A stretch of 64,000 nt of DNA from Kiloniellaceae bacterium (GCA_021776195.1 JAJFGK010000030.1:1-64000); one strand, 5' to 3'; positions 53,861 to 63,520 are shown, counted from the first letter of the stretch. Program-made: numbers and translations. The notes: a model not told the origin generated them from the letters alone.

Positions 53861-53941
53861 GATCGGCTGCGTCCCGCGCGCCAATCGGCCAGACGGCCCC
53901 CCATGCCGTGCGGTCCCTGGACCGCAGGATCTCTGCTTTCC

Positions 53942-53959
53942 GTTTAGGCGCGTTTAGGC
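53942..53959 (+). promoter_or_regulatory. direct repeats GTTTAGGC, one helical turn apart
   Basis: Two identical 8-bp sites start exactly 10 bp apart and are followed by TTAATTT. The one-turn spacing is typical of paired response-regulator sites. It lies 253 bases upstream of the 1235-aa gene. Confidence 0.35.
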
Positions 53960-54010
53960 ATTAATTTCTTGTCATGAGACGCCCTTTCATCAATGATCTT
54001 AGGTGGTGAA

Positions 54011-54026
54011 ACCCATTCGAATGGGT
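54011..54026 (+). promoter_or_regulatory. 16-bp perfect palindrome, candidate operator
   Basis: ACCCATTCGAATGGGT reads identically on both strands. A following T-run is too far away for a terminator. It lies about 190 bases upstream of the 1235-aa gene and would suit a dimeric repressor. Confidence 0.4.
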
Positions 54027-54212
54027 AAGCCGCCAGTCCTTTTTTGCGTTCGCAATATGCCTCTATTCGTCGGTAGCGCCAGCACCGGGCCCAAGGCAAG
54101 AGCGAAGGGTCGACAAGCATTCACTTGCGTCTCGTTTGTGGTCTCTTGACCGGTTAGCCGTTGGGACGCGAGACCGGACAGGGCGCGACAACCGATCGGC
54201 CGGGAGCAAACC

Positions 54213-57200
54213 ATGGGCGGTGGAACAGCAACGCGCGCGCAAGCCCTCGAAGCCTGGAAGCGGCGCTGGGGATACTTCGGTGGAAACCCCGACAAGAAAG
54301 TAGCGTCCTTCGACGACGGCAACTTCGACCTGCGTTCTCGTCGTGTGCGTCAGCCGGAGCGCAAGGCGACCGACAACACGGGCACCGAGAATGGCCACTA
54401 CAATAATATTGGCGCGAACACCGAAAAACCCCTGGATCCAAAGGTGGCCAAGCTCCAAAGGAAGATCGCCGCGGAGGACGCCGCTCTGGCGGCCTACGAC
54501 CCGCGGCAAGAGCCCTTCGTGCTCTCGGCGGCACGCCGGCGACGCAGCCGATTGGCGGTCGACGCAACCGCGGCCAAGGATCAAATCACCCAGACTGCCT
54601 ACAGCGAAGACCGGCGCAAGGAACTGCAGGCATTCGCACCGGATCACTATCTGACCAAGGAGTACGGCCTGCGCACGGCGGAGACCGGCCTTCCCTTCGA
54701 AGATCAGACCGGGATGCGAATTAGCCATTACGAGAGCTCGATTTATCTGCGCGATGCCCCCGGCGAAGCGGTCCAGGCGCTTTTTACCGAGGTCTATGAG
54801 GCCAGCGACGCCGCCAAGACGGAGGGCGCCTTCGACCCCGATCGGATGTTTTTTACCAACTCGACCAAGACCTTCGACAAACTCGAAGCCTTCTTCGGCG
54901 CGGACTGGGACGCCATCCGAACTGGATTTAACGGCGAATTGAAGGAAATCGAGCCGGGCATCCACGTGATCGTGTTCGAGAACGTCCTGCCGAAGAAAGA
55001 ACGCGATGCCCTGGGAAAGTATCTCTACAGCACCGGCTCGACGCCTTCCAGCTACGATGCCCTGCGCAGCAAACACGGCGGCCGCGGCCTCGAACCCTTG
55101 AGCGGGCCAAAGGCGCCAGAGAGCCTGAAGAACGACGAGACGCTCGGCGGTTTGGCCAAGAGCGAGGCCTGCAAGACCCTCGCGGCCGTGCCAACCGGCC
55201 ACCCGATGAAGACTGTCGCGGGCGCGACGGCGAAACTGGTCGCGGGTTTGGAAACAACCCTGGCCGCGACCGTCGCCGACAAGGGCGAGGCCTTCAACAA
55301 GAGCCGGCTGGTCGACAGCGCGCTGAAGAACATCGAGAGCCTCATGGCCGTGATGCCGTCATACCTGGACGACACGCCTCGTTTCACCAAGCTGTTCGAT
55401 GTCCTGATCGACGAGCTCTACCTGCTGTTGGCCACCTGCCGTCCCTATGACGGAGCGAGCTTCAAGACAGCGTCGGAAAAGGTCATCGAGGCCCGCGCGC
55501 CGGTTCTCTCGGAGACCTCCGCGACGGTTTTCAGTTACAGCATGTCCAGCGGCATGGGCGCGATTTCCAATGCCATCCAAAGCGCGGTGGCCTGTTCGGG
55601 CGGCGGGATCTCCGCCAAGGTCGATCTGCTCGATCCGAAAGGCGACAAGGACCGGTTCGGCAGCGCCAACTATTACGAGTTGGAAAACTACCTGCTGACC
55701 TCCGAGGACCAGATCAAGAGCAAGGGGTCGGTCATCGTCGCCACCCTGAATCCCAGCACGCCGACCACCAAGATGGGCGGCGGCGCCAAGAAAGCCTGGG
55801 GCGTCGACAGTGTCGTTGCCGAAGTCCGAAAGAAGTTCGACGCGCTCGCGCCCCCGGCGGACGAAGCGTCGCCCCTGACGGTGGTGGTCGACATCACCGT
55901 GGAGAAAGCATCCGGCGAGGGCACGGATGAACTCGACAAGCTGATCCGCCCCTTCGAGACAGAGGTCGACGCCGGTCTGATCCTCTTTGTCTTTTGCAAG
56001 AGCTACCAAAAGTATCCCAGCCTGGGCAGCGCCAAGATGATGTCCGGCGGTGTATCCCTGGTTGGCAAGGACACCGCTCACAGCAAGGAGTTGCAAAAGA
56101 GCCTGGCCGCGGCGGAGAAGGAAACCGCGCTGATGGACAAGGACGAGGGACAGTTGATGACCCACCTCCTGGCCAACAGCGGCGAGGCGGAACTGCCGTT
56201 GCTGAAGCGCGCGGCCGACAACGCGGCCCTTTTGGCCTCATTGATCGTGGCGGACGGTTCCGACGCCTATCTCTACGGCGATGGCCTGCCCTTCGCCATG
56301 ATCCCTTCGACAGAAATGGCGCTGGCGTTCGACAGCGGCGAGGAATACGAGGTGCTGCCCGCAGAGATGTTGGCGTTCAAGTGCGGCGTGGACTACCGCT
56401 ACTCCTTTGGCTTTCAGAACTCGTCCTGTCTCGAGATCGGCGAGAGTCTGCGTCTGAACCCCGGCCAGGAATCACCCGCGGAAATCGTCGAGCAGTTCTA
56501 TGCCCTGGGCAAGCTGACCGGCACAACCACGCCCATCAGCGCCGACAAGGTCGTGGGGCTGGCCCACGATGCGGCGGACGCGGCCTTCGACGAAGTCGAG
56601 AGATTCCTCGCCAAAGGCAAGGATAAAGCCGACAACGGGGCCTGGCGCGAACGCATGGAGCGGGTCCTGCTCAAGGCCGGCCTGATGACGTCGAAAGAGG
56701 TCGGCCTGGAGCCGAAGGAGTTGATCCGACGCATGGCGGAAGCGAAGGGCGCCAAACCCGATAAGGACACCGCTTTCGCCCGCAAGCTCAAACTGGTCGC
56801 CGCCGCGGCGCAGCCGGAACTCACCGCCGAGCAACGCGAATCTGACAACGTCGATCTCATGAAGGCCGGGCTCAAGTGGGGTTGGGGCGGCACCGAGGAA
56901 GGCTCCGACAAGGTCGAGGCCAATCACCTGCTGAACATCGTGGCCTCCTGCGCCCGCTTCAGCACCGTCTTTCAGGAACCGGCGGACGCCAAGAAGACGA
57001 TGGCGCTGGTCGATGCCTTGCGGGACTGCGGCATGGCGCAGGTGAGCCCGGCGACCCGCGAGGCGCTTTTGCAGACCCGAGCCAAATCGCTCCTCGATGG
57101 CAAGCCGCCCTTCTCGGAAGGCGACCTCAAGACCCTCGCGGCCTGCGCCAGGGAGATGCCCTACAGCGATGGCGTCGCCAATCTCTTCGCGAGCGAGATC

Positions 57201-57920
57201 CCCGCCGCCGCCTTCACGGACATCGACAAGGCCGAATCCCCGGAGATGGCGTGCCTCTCCGACTGCTTTTTGAACCGCCTCGATCTCGAGTCGAAACTCG
57301 AGCTCATCCCCCGCCTGATCAAGGATATCGATCCATTTCTCGAAAGGGCCCGCGAGCAGAAGGGGAATGCTGACAACTGGACGAAGAAGGCGGAAAAATC
57401 GGACAAGAATTCCATTACTTGCGAGGCATCGGCTGTCCACTGCGAGACGGAGAGCCAAAAGAGCCTTCTAGAATCGCAGAAATTTGAGCTGAATGCGGCC
57501 GAGTTCGACACGCGAGGAGAGGCAGCCGAGGCCAAGAAGGCACGAACGAAAGCACGGTTGCTCAAGGAAGAATCGGACCTCTACAAGGCCGAAATCCCCA
57601 CTTGGCGCCAAGAAGTCATCGACCACCGGGACAAGGCCGCTGAACGCCGCAATACGGCTGCGGAAGAAGCCGCGATGGCGAAGCGAACTTTGGGCGAGGC
57701 CAAGGCCTGCGTCACCCGGGCCTGGGCCTGCGTGAAGCATCTGGAGCGCGCGCTCGCGGCCGCCAAAATAAAGGGCGGTGCCAAGCCGCGCGAGACGCTC
57801 GCCAGCAAGGATTTGGGCGCCGTCGAACCCAACCCACTGAGCGAGACCGAGCGCAAGCGCTTGAAGACAGAATTGAAGCGCCTCAAGGCCACGCTCGCCA
57901 AGGTCGATCCGAAGATCTAG
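54213..57920 (+). CDS. 1235-aa protein with a PLP-enzyme-like core and helical ends
   Basis: No signal peptide. Residues about 440-620 resemble the core of fold-type-I (Cys/Met metabolism) PLP enzymes: SSGMGAISNAIQSAV at 445-459, IVATLNPSTPT (508-518), VVVDITVE with Asp560, and CKSYQKYPSLGSAKMMSGGV with a possible Schiff-base Lys600 (S-x-x-K). The D-K spacing is longer than in cystathionine enzymes because of an inserted segment. The N-terminal 340 residues are not recognised. From 1045 to 1180 the protein is Lys/Glu-rich coiled coil; that section is poorer in GC. GGGAGC is ahead of the ATG. It is followed by the 356-aa gene after 31 bases. The enzyme role is inferred only from the motifs. 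Confidence 0.7.
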   Translation: MGGGTATRAQALEAWKRRWGYFGGNPDKKVASFDDGNFDLRSRRVRQPERKATDNTGTENGHYNNIGANTEKPLDPKVAKLQRKIAAEDAALAAYDPRQEPFVLSAARRRRSRLAVDATAAKDQITQTAYSEDRRKELQAFAPDHYLTKEYGLRTAETGLPFEDQTGMRISHYESSIYLRDAPGEAVQALFTEVYEASDAAKTEGAFDPDRMFFTNSTKTFDKLEAFFGADWDAIRTGFNGELKEIEPGIHVIVFENVLPKKERDALGKYLYSTGSTPSSYDALRSKHGGRGLEPLSGPKAPESLKNDETLGGLAKSEACKTLAAVPTGHPMKTVAGATAKLVAGLETTLAATVADKGEAFNKSRLVDSALKNIESLMAVMPSYLDDTPRFTKLFDVLIDELYLLLATCRPYDGASFKTASEKVIEARAPVLSETSATVFSYSMSSGMGAISNAIQSAVACSGGGISAKVDLLDPKGDKDRFGSANYYELENYLLTSEDQIKSKGSVIVATLNPSTPTTKMGGGAKKAWGVDSVVAEVRKKFDALAPPADEASPLTVVVDITVEKASGEGTDELDKLIRPFETEVDAGLILFVFCKSYQKYPSLGSAKMMSGGVSLVGKDTAHSKELQKSLAAAEKETALMDKDEGQLMTHLLANSGEAELPLLKRAADNAALLASLIVADGSDAYLYGDGLPFAMIPSTEMALAFDSGEEYEVLPAEMLAFKCGVDYRYSFGFQNSSCLEIGESLRLNPGQESPAEIVEQFYALGKLTGTTTPISADKVVGLAHDAADAAFDEVERFLAKGKDKADNGAWRERMERVLLKAGLMTSKEVGLEPKELIRRMAEAKGAKPDKDTAFARKLKLVAAAAQPELTAEQRESDNVDLMKAGLKWGWGGTEEGSDKVEANHLLNIVASCARFSTVFQEPADAKKTMALVDALRDCGMAQVSPATREALLQTRAKSLLDGKPPFSEGDLKTLAACAREMPYSDGVANLFASEIPAAAFTDIDKAESPEMACLSDCFLNRLDLESKLELIPRLIKDIDPFLERAREQKGNADNWTKKAEKSDKNSITCEASAVHCETESQKSLLESQKFELNAAEFDTRGEAAEAKKARTKARLLKEESDLYKAEIPTWRQEVIDHRDKAAERRNTAAEEAAMAKRTLGEAKACVTRAWACVKHLERALAAAKIKGGAKPRETLASKDLGAVEPNPLSETERKRLKTELKRLKATLAKVDPKI

Positions 57921-57951
57921 TCCGGCCGCAAGAATCCAAACGAGGCCCGTC

Positions 57952-59022
57952 ATGGCACAGCAACAAGCGCAAATCGACCCCAAGGAGGAACTTCAGGAGC
58001 TGAAGCAGATGATCGGCAAGGCGCGCAAACGCGCGGTCAGCTTTGCCATCGCGCTGGGCAAGGGAAAGGAAGAGCCCGCTTTCCTGCTGCACCTCATCCA
58101 GCGTCCTCAAGCCCTGCGCCGGCAGGCGAAGACCGAGACCGGCAGTGCCCGGGGCGCCCACGGCAAGATGACCGTCGACGGTAAGTACATCACGCTTGAT
58201 TGCCTGGACGACGATCCGCCGCCGATCCTCTTCAAGGTCATGAAGCGCTATCTGAAAGACCGCAAGCTGCCCTACAAGTTCGTCCTGAAGGGGCCCGGCG
58301 GCCAGGTCGTCGGCGAGAGCGAGGTTCTGGAGCCCGGCGCGGCGGCGAACGAGGACGAGCCCGATCCCAGCGACCCGCGCGAGGCAATCAAGGCGCTGCT
58401 GCCCGATCTGATGGCCGATCTCGCGGCCCTGGAAAAGCTCGACCCCGAGACCGCGGCCAAACTGCGCAAGCTGGCCGGCCACGCCGCCGAGCAGGCCAAG
58501 AAGGGCGATCTGCAGGAGGCCATGCGGCTCTTCGATAGCTGTACCACGGCCCTGGGCAAGGCGCAGACCAGGGCGCGCGGCGCCCAGGCCGCCGCCGCCA
58601 TCCCCGAGGGCCGGGTCGCCGAGATCGTGCGCCGGGTGGAGCTGGCCCGCTCGGTCTGGCAGACCCAGCGGATGCGCACGATCACCGGGTTGGACGATCT
58701 GATCGCCGAACTGCGCGATCACGAGGATTCGGAACTTCAAGCCATCGCCGGCCGGATCGCCGTGCTGTCCAAGGATATTCCAGCGCAGATCGACGCCGCG
58801 CTCGAAAAATTGGGGAGCGCCCTGGAGACAGGCGAACCAACGGGAATCGAAACGGCCAAGGCCGCTGTCCTGAAAGAGCTGGGCGGCGGCACCGCCTACT
58901 TGACGGCCAACCGAACCGAACTGGTCAACTGCGAGGAGAATCCCTTCGGGATCAAGCTGGCCATCGTCCAGCCCCTGGCCGAGTCCCTGAAGGCGATCCG
59001 CACCAGCATCGGCGCGATTTAG
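57952..59022 (+). CDS. 356-aa uncharacterised protein, partner of the 1235-aa protein
   Basis: No signal peptide. Residues about 10-115 (ELQELKQMIGKARKRAVSFAIALGKGKEEPAFLLH ... KYITLDCLDD ... FKVMKRYLKDRKLPYKFVLKGPGGQVV) look like a compact alpha/beta domain with many Lys/Arg. A negatively charged linker (NEDEPDPSDPREAIK) follows, then only helices. AEQAKKGDLQEAMRLFD recalls the GDY-x-x-A pattern of the giant repeat proteins at 16.7-21.2 kb. No known family is recognised. It is most likely cotranscribed with the 1235-aa gene. Confidence 0.68.
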   Translation: MAQQQAQIDPKEELQELKQMIGKARKRAVSFAIALGKGKEEPAFLLHLIQRPQALRRQAKTETGSARGAHGKMTVDGKYITLDCLDDDPPPILFKVMKRYLKDRKLPYKFVLKGPGGQVVGESEVLEPGAAANEDEPDPSDPREAIKALLPDLMADLAALEKLDPETAAKLRKLAGHAAEQAKKGDLQEAMRLFDSCTTALGKAQTRARGAQAAAAIPEGRVAEIVRRVELARSVWQTQRMRTITGLDDLIAELRDHEDSELQAIAGRIAVLSKDIPAQIDAALEKLGSALETGEPTGIETAKAAVLKELGGGTAYLTANRTELVNCEENPFGIKLAIVQPLAESLKAIRTSIGAI

Positions 59023-59046
59023 AAAGGCGATTCCGGCTTGTCGCCT

Positions 59047-59511
59047 TCAGGGGCCCTGGAGCCCCGTGAAGTAGGCCAGCCAGTGCTGCCGCAGATCCTC
59101 TTCCTTCGCGCCGATGTCGTAGGCCGGGCTGACCAGCGGCGCGGCGCGCTCGACCTTGATCACCACGATCCCATTGAACAGCTCGCAGAGATCGCCCCAC
59201 TCGGCCTGGAAGCGCGGCAAGAGGCGGGCGTAGTCATCCGTCTCGCGGGCCAGGAACCGGGCCGGTCCCTTGAAGCGGTAACCCTTGCGCGCGAAGACGT
59301 CGATGAAGTTGAGCTCGACGACCGGGTTCCGCGCCAGGTTCGCCACCGTGTTGGGCGAGCGCATCTCGCCGAACATGATCTGCTCGTCGTCGAGCACCAG
59401 GAAGGTCCCCTTGGGCGACAGGTTGGGCGTCCCGTCGGCGCAGACCGAGGCCAGGCTCGCCAGCTTCTGCTCGGCGATCACCCGCTTCATGTCGGCGGTC
59501 AGAATGGCCAT
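59047..59511 (-). CDS. pyridoxamine-5'-phosphate oxidase-like flavin/F420 protein
   Basis: 154 residues of the split-barrel FMN-binding fold: MAILTADMKRVIAEQKLASLASVCADGTPNLSPKGTFLVLDDEQIMFGE, NTVANLARNPVVELNFIDV. The substrate is unknown; the family includes reductases and haem-degrading enzymes. GGGAGG lies two bases before the ATG. It lies 13 bases downstream of hyuB on the same strand and is probably in the hyuA-hyuB operon. Confidence 0.83.
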   Translation of the reverse strand: MAILTADMKRVIAEQKLASLASVCADGTPNLSPKGTFLVLDDEQIMFGEMRSPNTVANLARNPVVELNFIDVFARKGYRFKGPARFLARETDDYARLLPRFQAEWGDLCELFNGIVVIKVERAAPLVSPAYDIGAKEEDLRQHWLAYFTGLQGP

Positions 59512-59524
59512 GGCCTCCCTCCCC

Positions 59525-61228
59525 TCACTCGACCCGGCCATAGGCGGCCATCGCTGCCTCGGGGGTTACATAGCCCTCGCTGATATCCCGGGCGATGGCG
59601 GCGCCGGGACGCTCGTCTGGCGGGCCGTAGCCACCGCCGCCCGCTGTATAGAGCGTCAGGACGTCGCCCTTTTGCAGGTCGAACTGCCCCTTGCTGGGGA
59701 GTTGTGTGACCGCGCCGTCGCGCAGGATCTCGCAGCGCGTACGGGCGCCGTCGCCGCCGCCGAAGAGACCGAAGGGCGCCAGCTTCACCCGGTCGGTGTA
59801 GCAGGCGAAGTTGGTGTCGTCCTTCAGCACCAGGAAACGCCGGAACAGCCCCAGGCCGCCGCGGCTGCGGCCATGCCCGCAGGAATCCGGTATCAGCCCA
59901 TAGCCGATGACCCGGAAATGATCGAAATCCATGTCCACCGTCTCGACCGGGACGTTGGTGCAGTTCGACAGGGCGGAATCGACCGCATCGCAGCCATCGA
60001 TCCGCGGCGAGCCGCCGAAGCCGCCGCCGAATATCTCCAGGTAGACCTTGTAGCGGCTGCCCGCCAGGTGCGACAGCGCCATGGAGTGGGTGCTGTCGTT
60101 GCCGCCGGCGATGACCTTGTCCGGCGCCACCTGGGCCAGGGCCTTGATGACCGCATCGAAGCAGCGGTAGGCCGACAGCATGCGGGCGCGCACCGGCGCG
60201 GGATAGGTCGGATTGACCAGCGTGCCCTCGGGCGCGCTGACCTCGGTCACCCGTTTGACGCCCTCGTTGAAGGGGATGTCGGCGCTGGTCAGGCTGGCCT
60301 TGACCGCCGCCAGGGTGGCGGAAATGGTCGAGGCCCAGGGGCAGTTGAGATTGCGCCGGACCTGGGGGCAGGTGCCGGCGAAATCCACCGCGATGGAATC
60401 GCCCTTCACCGTGACCTTGGCCTTCACCACCAGGGGCTCGTCGCTGAGGCCGTCGTCGTCGATGGCGTCCTCGCCGAAGTACTCGCCGTCGGGAAGATCG
60501 GCCAGGGCGGCGCGGAACCGGCGCTCGGAATAGGCCATCAGATCGTGCATCGAGCGGCAGACCTTGGCCGGCCCATACTTGCGGCAGAGCTGGCCGACCC
60601 GTTCCATGCCGATCGCGTTGGCGGCGAACTGGGCATAGAAATCGCCGATGGTCTGATCCGGCACGCGGATGTTGGCGGCGACGAAGCGCTCCAGCGGCCC
60701 GCCCGACCAGTCGCGCTTCAGGTTGTAGACCGAGGGCGGAAAGATCAGCCCCTCGGCGTGCACGTCACTGGCGTCGGGCGTCATCCCCGGATTGCCGCCG
60801 CCCAAGTCGAGGTGGTGCGAGACGGTGCCGGCGAAGCCGACCAGCTCGCCCTCCCAGAAGATCGGCGTGAAGATGAAGACGTCCTGCAGGTGCTGGCCGC
60901 CGCCATAGGGGTCGTTGTTGATGTAGAAGTCCCCCTCCCCCAGGGTCTCGGGCGGGAAGAGCTCGGCACAGGCCCGGAAGGTGTCGGACATGGGGCCCAA
61001 CTGCATGGGGATCAGCTCGGCCTGGGCGACCACGTTGCCGTAGCGGTCGAACAGCCCCGCCGAGGCGTCTTGCGCCTCGCGCACGATGTTGGAATAGGAC
61101 GAGCGGACCAGCTTGACGCCCATCTCGCGGGCGCCGGCCAATAGAGACTGGCTGATCACCGCATACTCGACCGGGTCGAGCGCCGCCTCGCTAAACGTCG
61201 TATCTAGGGGTTCGTTGCTGTCGGGCAT
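59525..61228 (-). CDS. hydantoinase B / N-methylhydantoinase subunit B
   Basis: 567 residues of the HyuB family (oxoprolinase/acetone carboxylase-like): DPVEYAVISQSLLAGAREMGVKLVRSSYSNIVREAQDAS, NNDPYGGGQHLQDV, SHHLDLGGGNPG, and the Gly-rich end TLYTAGGGGYGPP. It hydrolyses a hydantoin- or oxoproline-like cyclic amide with the ATP-binding HyuA subunit. It is separated by only three bases from the hyuA gene, so the two are coupled. Confidence 0.88.
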   Translation of the reverse strand: MPDSNEPLDTTFSEAALDPVEYAVISQSLLAGAREMGVKLVRSSYSNIVREAQDASAGLFDRYGNVVAQAELIPMQLGPMSDTFRACAELFPPETLGEGDFYINNDPYGGGQHLQDVFIFTPIFWEGELVGFAGTVSHHLDLGGGNPGMTPDASDVHAEGLIFPPSVYNLKRDWSGGPLERFVAANIRVPDQTIGDFYAQFAANAIGMERVGQLCRKYGPAKVCRSMHDLMAYSERRFRAALADLPDGEYFGEDAIDDDGLSDEPLVVKAKVTVKGDSIAVDFAGTCPQVRRNLNCPWASTISATLAAVKASLTSADIPFNEGVKRVTEVSAPEGTLVNPTYPAPVRARMLSAYRCFDAVIKALAQVAPDKVIAGGNDSTHSMALSHLAGSRYKVYLEIFGGGFGGSPRIDGCDAVDSALSNCTNVPVETVDMDFDHFRVIGYGLIPDSCGHGRSRGGLGLFRRFLVLKDDTNFACYTDRVKLAPFGLFGGGDGARTRCEILRDGAVTQLPSKGQFDLQKGDVLTLYTAGGGGYGPPDERPGAAIARDISEGYVTPEAAMAAYGRVE

Positions 61229-61231
61229 GGT

Positions 61232-63244
61232 TCAGCCTCGGGTCATGATCGTGTTGTCGGACTGATCGCGCAGGGCGGACCAGCCTTCCGGCAGATAGAG
61301 CGTGGAGGTCGGGTCCTCGAGCAGGGCCGGACCGGACAACGGCTCGCCGGGCCGCAACCGGCCACGGCCGGTCAATCTGCCCTTCTGCCAGGCCCGGTCG
61401 CAGTAGAGGTCGATCTCCCGGTCGGCGACGGCCCCTTCGTCTGTCTCGGTCAGGACCGGCTGGTCGCGCAGGGGAAGCGTCGCCCCCAACCTGAAGGAGA
61501 CGAACTCGACCGGCTTGGCGGTCTCGCCGCCGAAAAAGAAGACCCGGTGATGCTCGTCGCTGAAACGGCGGCGGACATCGTCGGCCGACAGTTCGGCGAT
61601 CTCGTCGCTGGCGAAGCTCACCGGCACCTCGAAGGCCTGGCCGACAAAGCGCATATCGGCGATGAGATCGAATGTCAGGTCACCCGCCAGCCCGAACGCC
61701 CGGCTGCGCGCGACCGCCGCCTCGCACATGGTGGCGAAGACCTCGCGCAGCAGGTCGCCGGCCTTGTCGTCGACCGTGGCCCGGCGAGTCAGGCTGGAGA
61801 ACTGCACGACGTCGCTGGCGATCAGACCGAAGGCCGAGACCACGCCGGCGTTGGGCGGCACCGCGACCCGGGTCATGCCGAGTTCCTTCGCGACGGAGGC
61901 GGCGTGGAGCGGACCGGCCCCGCCGTAGGGGACCAGCACGTAGTCGCGCGGATCCAGCCCCCGCTCGGTGGAGATCAACTGGATCGCCCGCACCACGTTG
62001 GCGTCGGCGAGTTGAATGGCGCTATCCGCCGCGTCCTCGAGGCTCATGGCAAAAGCCTCGGCGATGGGCTGCAGGGCATCGCGGGACCGTTCGGGATAGA
62101 TCGTCATGCGGCCGCCCAGGAAGGCCTCGGCGCGCACCGTCTGACGGACCACATGGGCGTCGGTCAGGGTCGCCTGCACCCCGCCGCGGCCGTAGCAGGC
62201 CGGTCCGGGATCGGCGCCGGCCGACTGCGGACCGACCCGCAACATGCCGCCGTCGTCGACCCAGACAATCGAGCCGCCGCCGGCGCCGATGGTGTTGATG
62301 TCGATCACCGGGATGCGCACCGGCAGGCCGTCGATGCTGTACTCCTGGGTCAGGTGGCTCTTGCCGCCGGTGACGATACTGACGTCGGTCGAGGTCCCGC
62401 CCATGTCCAGGGTGATGAGGTTGTCGAAGCCGGAGCGCCCGGCCTGACGGGCCGCGCCCATGACCCCCGCCGCCGGACCCGACAGCAGCGCGTTGACCGC
62501 GTTGCCGCGCATGGCCGCGGCCGGCAGGCGCCCGCCGTTCGACTGCATCACGGAAAAGCGCCCGGTAAAGCCGTTGGCTGTGAGGCGCGCGGCGAAGCGG
62601 TCGATGTAGCGGTCCACCACCGGCTGCACATAGGCCGAAAGGCTGGTCGTCGAGGCCCGCTCGTACTCGCGAAACTCGCGGGTCACGGCCGAGGAGATCG
62701 TGATGTGAAGGTCCGGCAGGCGCGCGGCCAGATAGTCGCGCAGCGCGACTTCATGGGCCGGGTTGACGTAGGCGTTCAAGAGGCAGACCGCCAGGGACTC
62801 GTAGCCGCCGGCCTCGAGACGGGGCACCAGATCGCGCCCGACCTCGGCCAGATCGAGCGGCGCCTCGACCGAGCCATCGGCCAGGATCCGCTCGGCGACC
62901 TCGAAGCTGGCGGCGCGGTCGACCACGGGCTTGGGCTTCACGTAGTCGAGGTCGTAGATGCGGCTGCGGCCATGGCGCTGCAACAGCAGGATATCGCGAA
63001 AACCCGCGGTGGTGACAAAGGCCGTGGCGAAACCCTTGCGCTCCAGGACCGCGTTGGTCGCCACCGTCGAGCCATGGGCGAGGTCTTCGATGTCCGCCAG
63101 CGCGATGCCGCTGGCGATCAAGGCGTTGAAGGCCCCCTCGTCGGGATTCCTGGGCACGCTGGGCACCTTGGTCACCTGGATGCCATCCTTGCCGATGGCC
63201 ACCAGATCCGTAAAGGTCCCGCCGACTTCCACTCCCACACGCAT
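61232..63244 (-). CDS. hydantoinase A / N-methylhydantoinase subunit A
   Basis: 670 residues of the HyuA family: ATP-binding MRVGVEVGGTFTDLVAIG, AHGSTVATNAVLERKG, the second phosphate loop LDMGGTSTDVSIV, VLVPYGGAGPLHA and the C-terminal TLYLPEGW. It provides the ATP-dependent ring opening with HyuB. The start is at MRVG (GTGATG: the second codon is used). Divergent from an M24 gene that may take part in the same catabolism. Confidence 0.88.
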   Translation of the reverse strand: MRVGVEVGGTFTDLVAIGKDGIQVTKVPSVPRNPDEGAFNALIASGIALADIEDLAHGSTVATNAVLERKGFATAFVTTAGFRDILLLQRHGRSRIYDLDYVKPKPVVDRAASFEVAERILADGSVEAPLDLAEVGRDLVPRLEAGGYESLAVCLLNAYVNPAHEVALRDYLAARLPDLHITISSAVTREFREYERASTTSLSAYVQPVVDRYIDRFAARLTANGFTGRFSVMQSNGGRLPAAAMRGNAVNALLSGPAAGVMGAARQAGRSGFDNLITLDMGGTSTDVSIVTGGKSHLTQEYSIDGLPVRIPVIDINTIGAGGGSIVWVDDGGMLRVGPQSAGADPGPACYGRGGVQATLTDAHVVRQTVRAEAFLGGRMTIYPERSRDALQPIAEAFAMSLEDAADSAIQLADANVVRAIQLISTERGLDPRDYVLVPYGGAGPLHAASVAKELGMTRVAVPPNAGVVSAFGLIASDVVQFSSLTRRATVDDKAGDLLREVFATMCEAAVARSRAFGLAGDLTFDLIADMRFVGQAFEVPVSFASDEIAELSADDVRRRFSDEHHRVFFFGGETAKPVEFVSFRLGATLPLRDQPVLTETDEGAVADREIDLYCDRAWQKGRLTGRGRLRPGEPLSGPALLEDPTSTLYLPEGWSALRDQSDNTIMTRG

Positions 63245-63520
63245 CACCGGCCCGCCGCTCCCCGCGTTTTGTAAGACCGGCCATCATGGCGCGAAAGCAA
63301 AGGGCAAGACCAGGGGGAAATCCGACCTGGACCGCTCTGCGCCATCGGGCCAACGAGGGCCGCCCTGGAGGGCGCGGCAGATTGGGATTGGACTCCTTGG
63401 CCCATTTTGGCGAATAGGGGGCCTGATCTATCCCTTTTCTAACGCGAGACAGGCATAGCCTGCTTTCGTACTGACCGACTAAACTCGAGGCGCTGGATCG
63501 ATGCCGTGGGAAGATTTCAA

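Larger units (their letters stand above)
53861..54212. other. 352-bp intergenic region upstream of the giant-protein locus
   Basis: It contains the hairpin TGCGGTCC/GGACCGCA (53909-53926) after the LOG gene, direct repeats GTTTAGGC ten bases apart (53942-53949 and 53952-53959), the perfect 16-bp palindrome ACCCATTCGAATGGGT (54011-54026) and a T-run at 54040. It is a likely regulatory region for the 1235-aa gene, though no promoter boxes stand out. No gene is seen. Confidence 0.5.

Noticed and set aside
54036..54046. T-run after the 54011-54026 palindrome as a terminator
   Set aside because: Fourteen bases separate the T-run from the palindrome and the stem is only six pairs with a TCGA loop.
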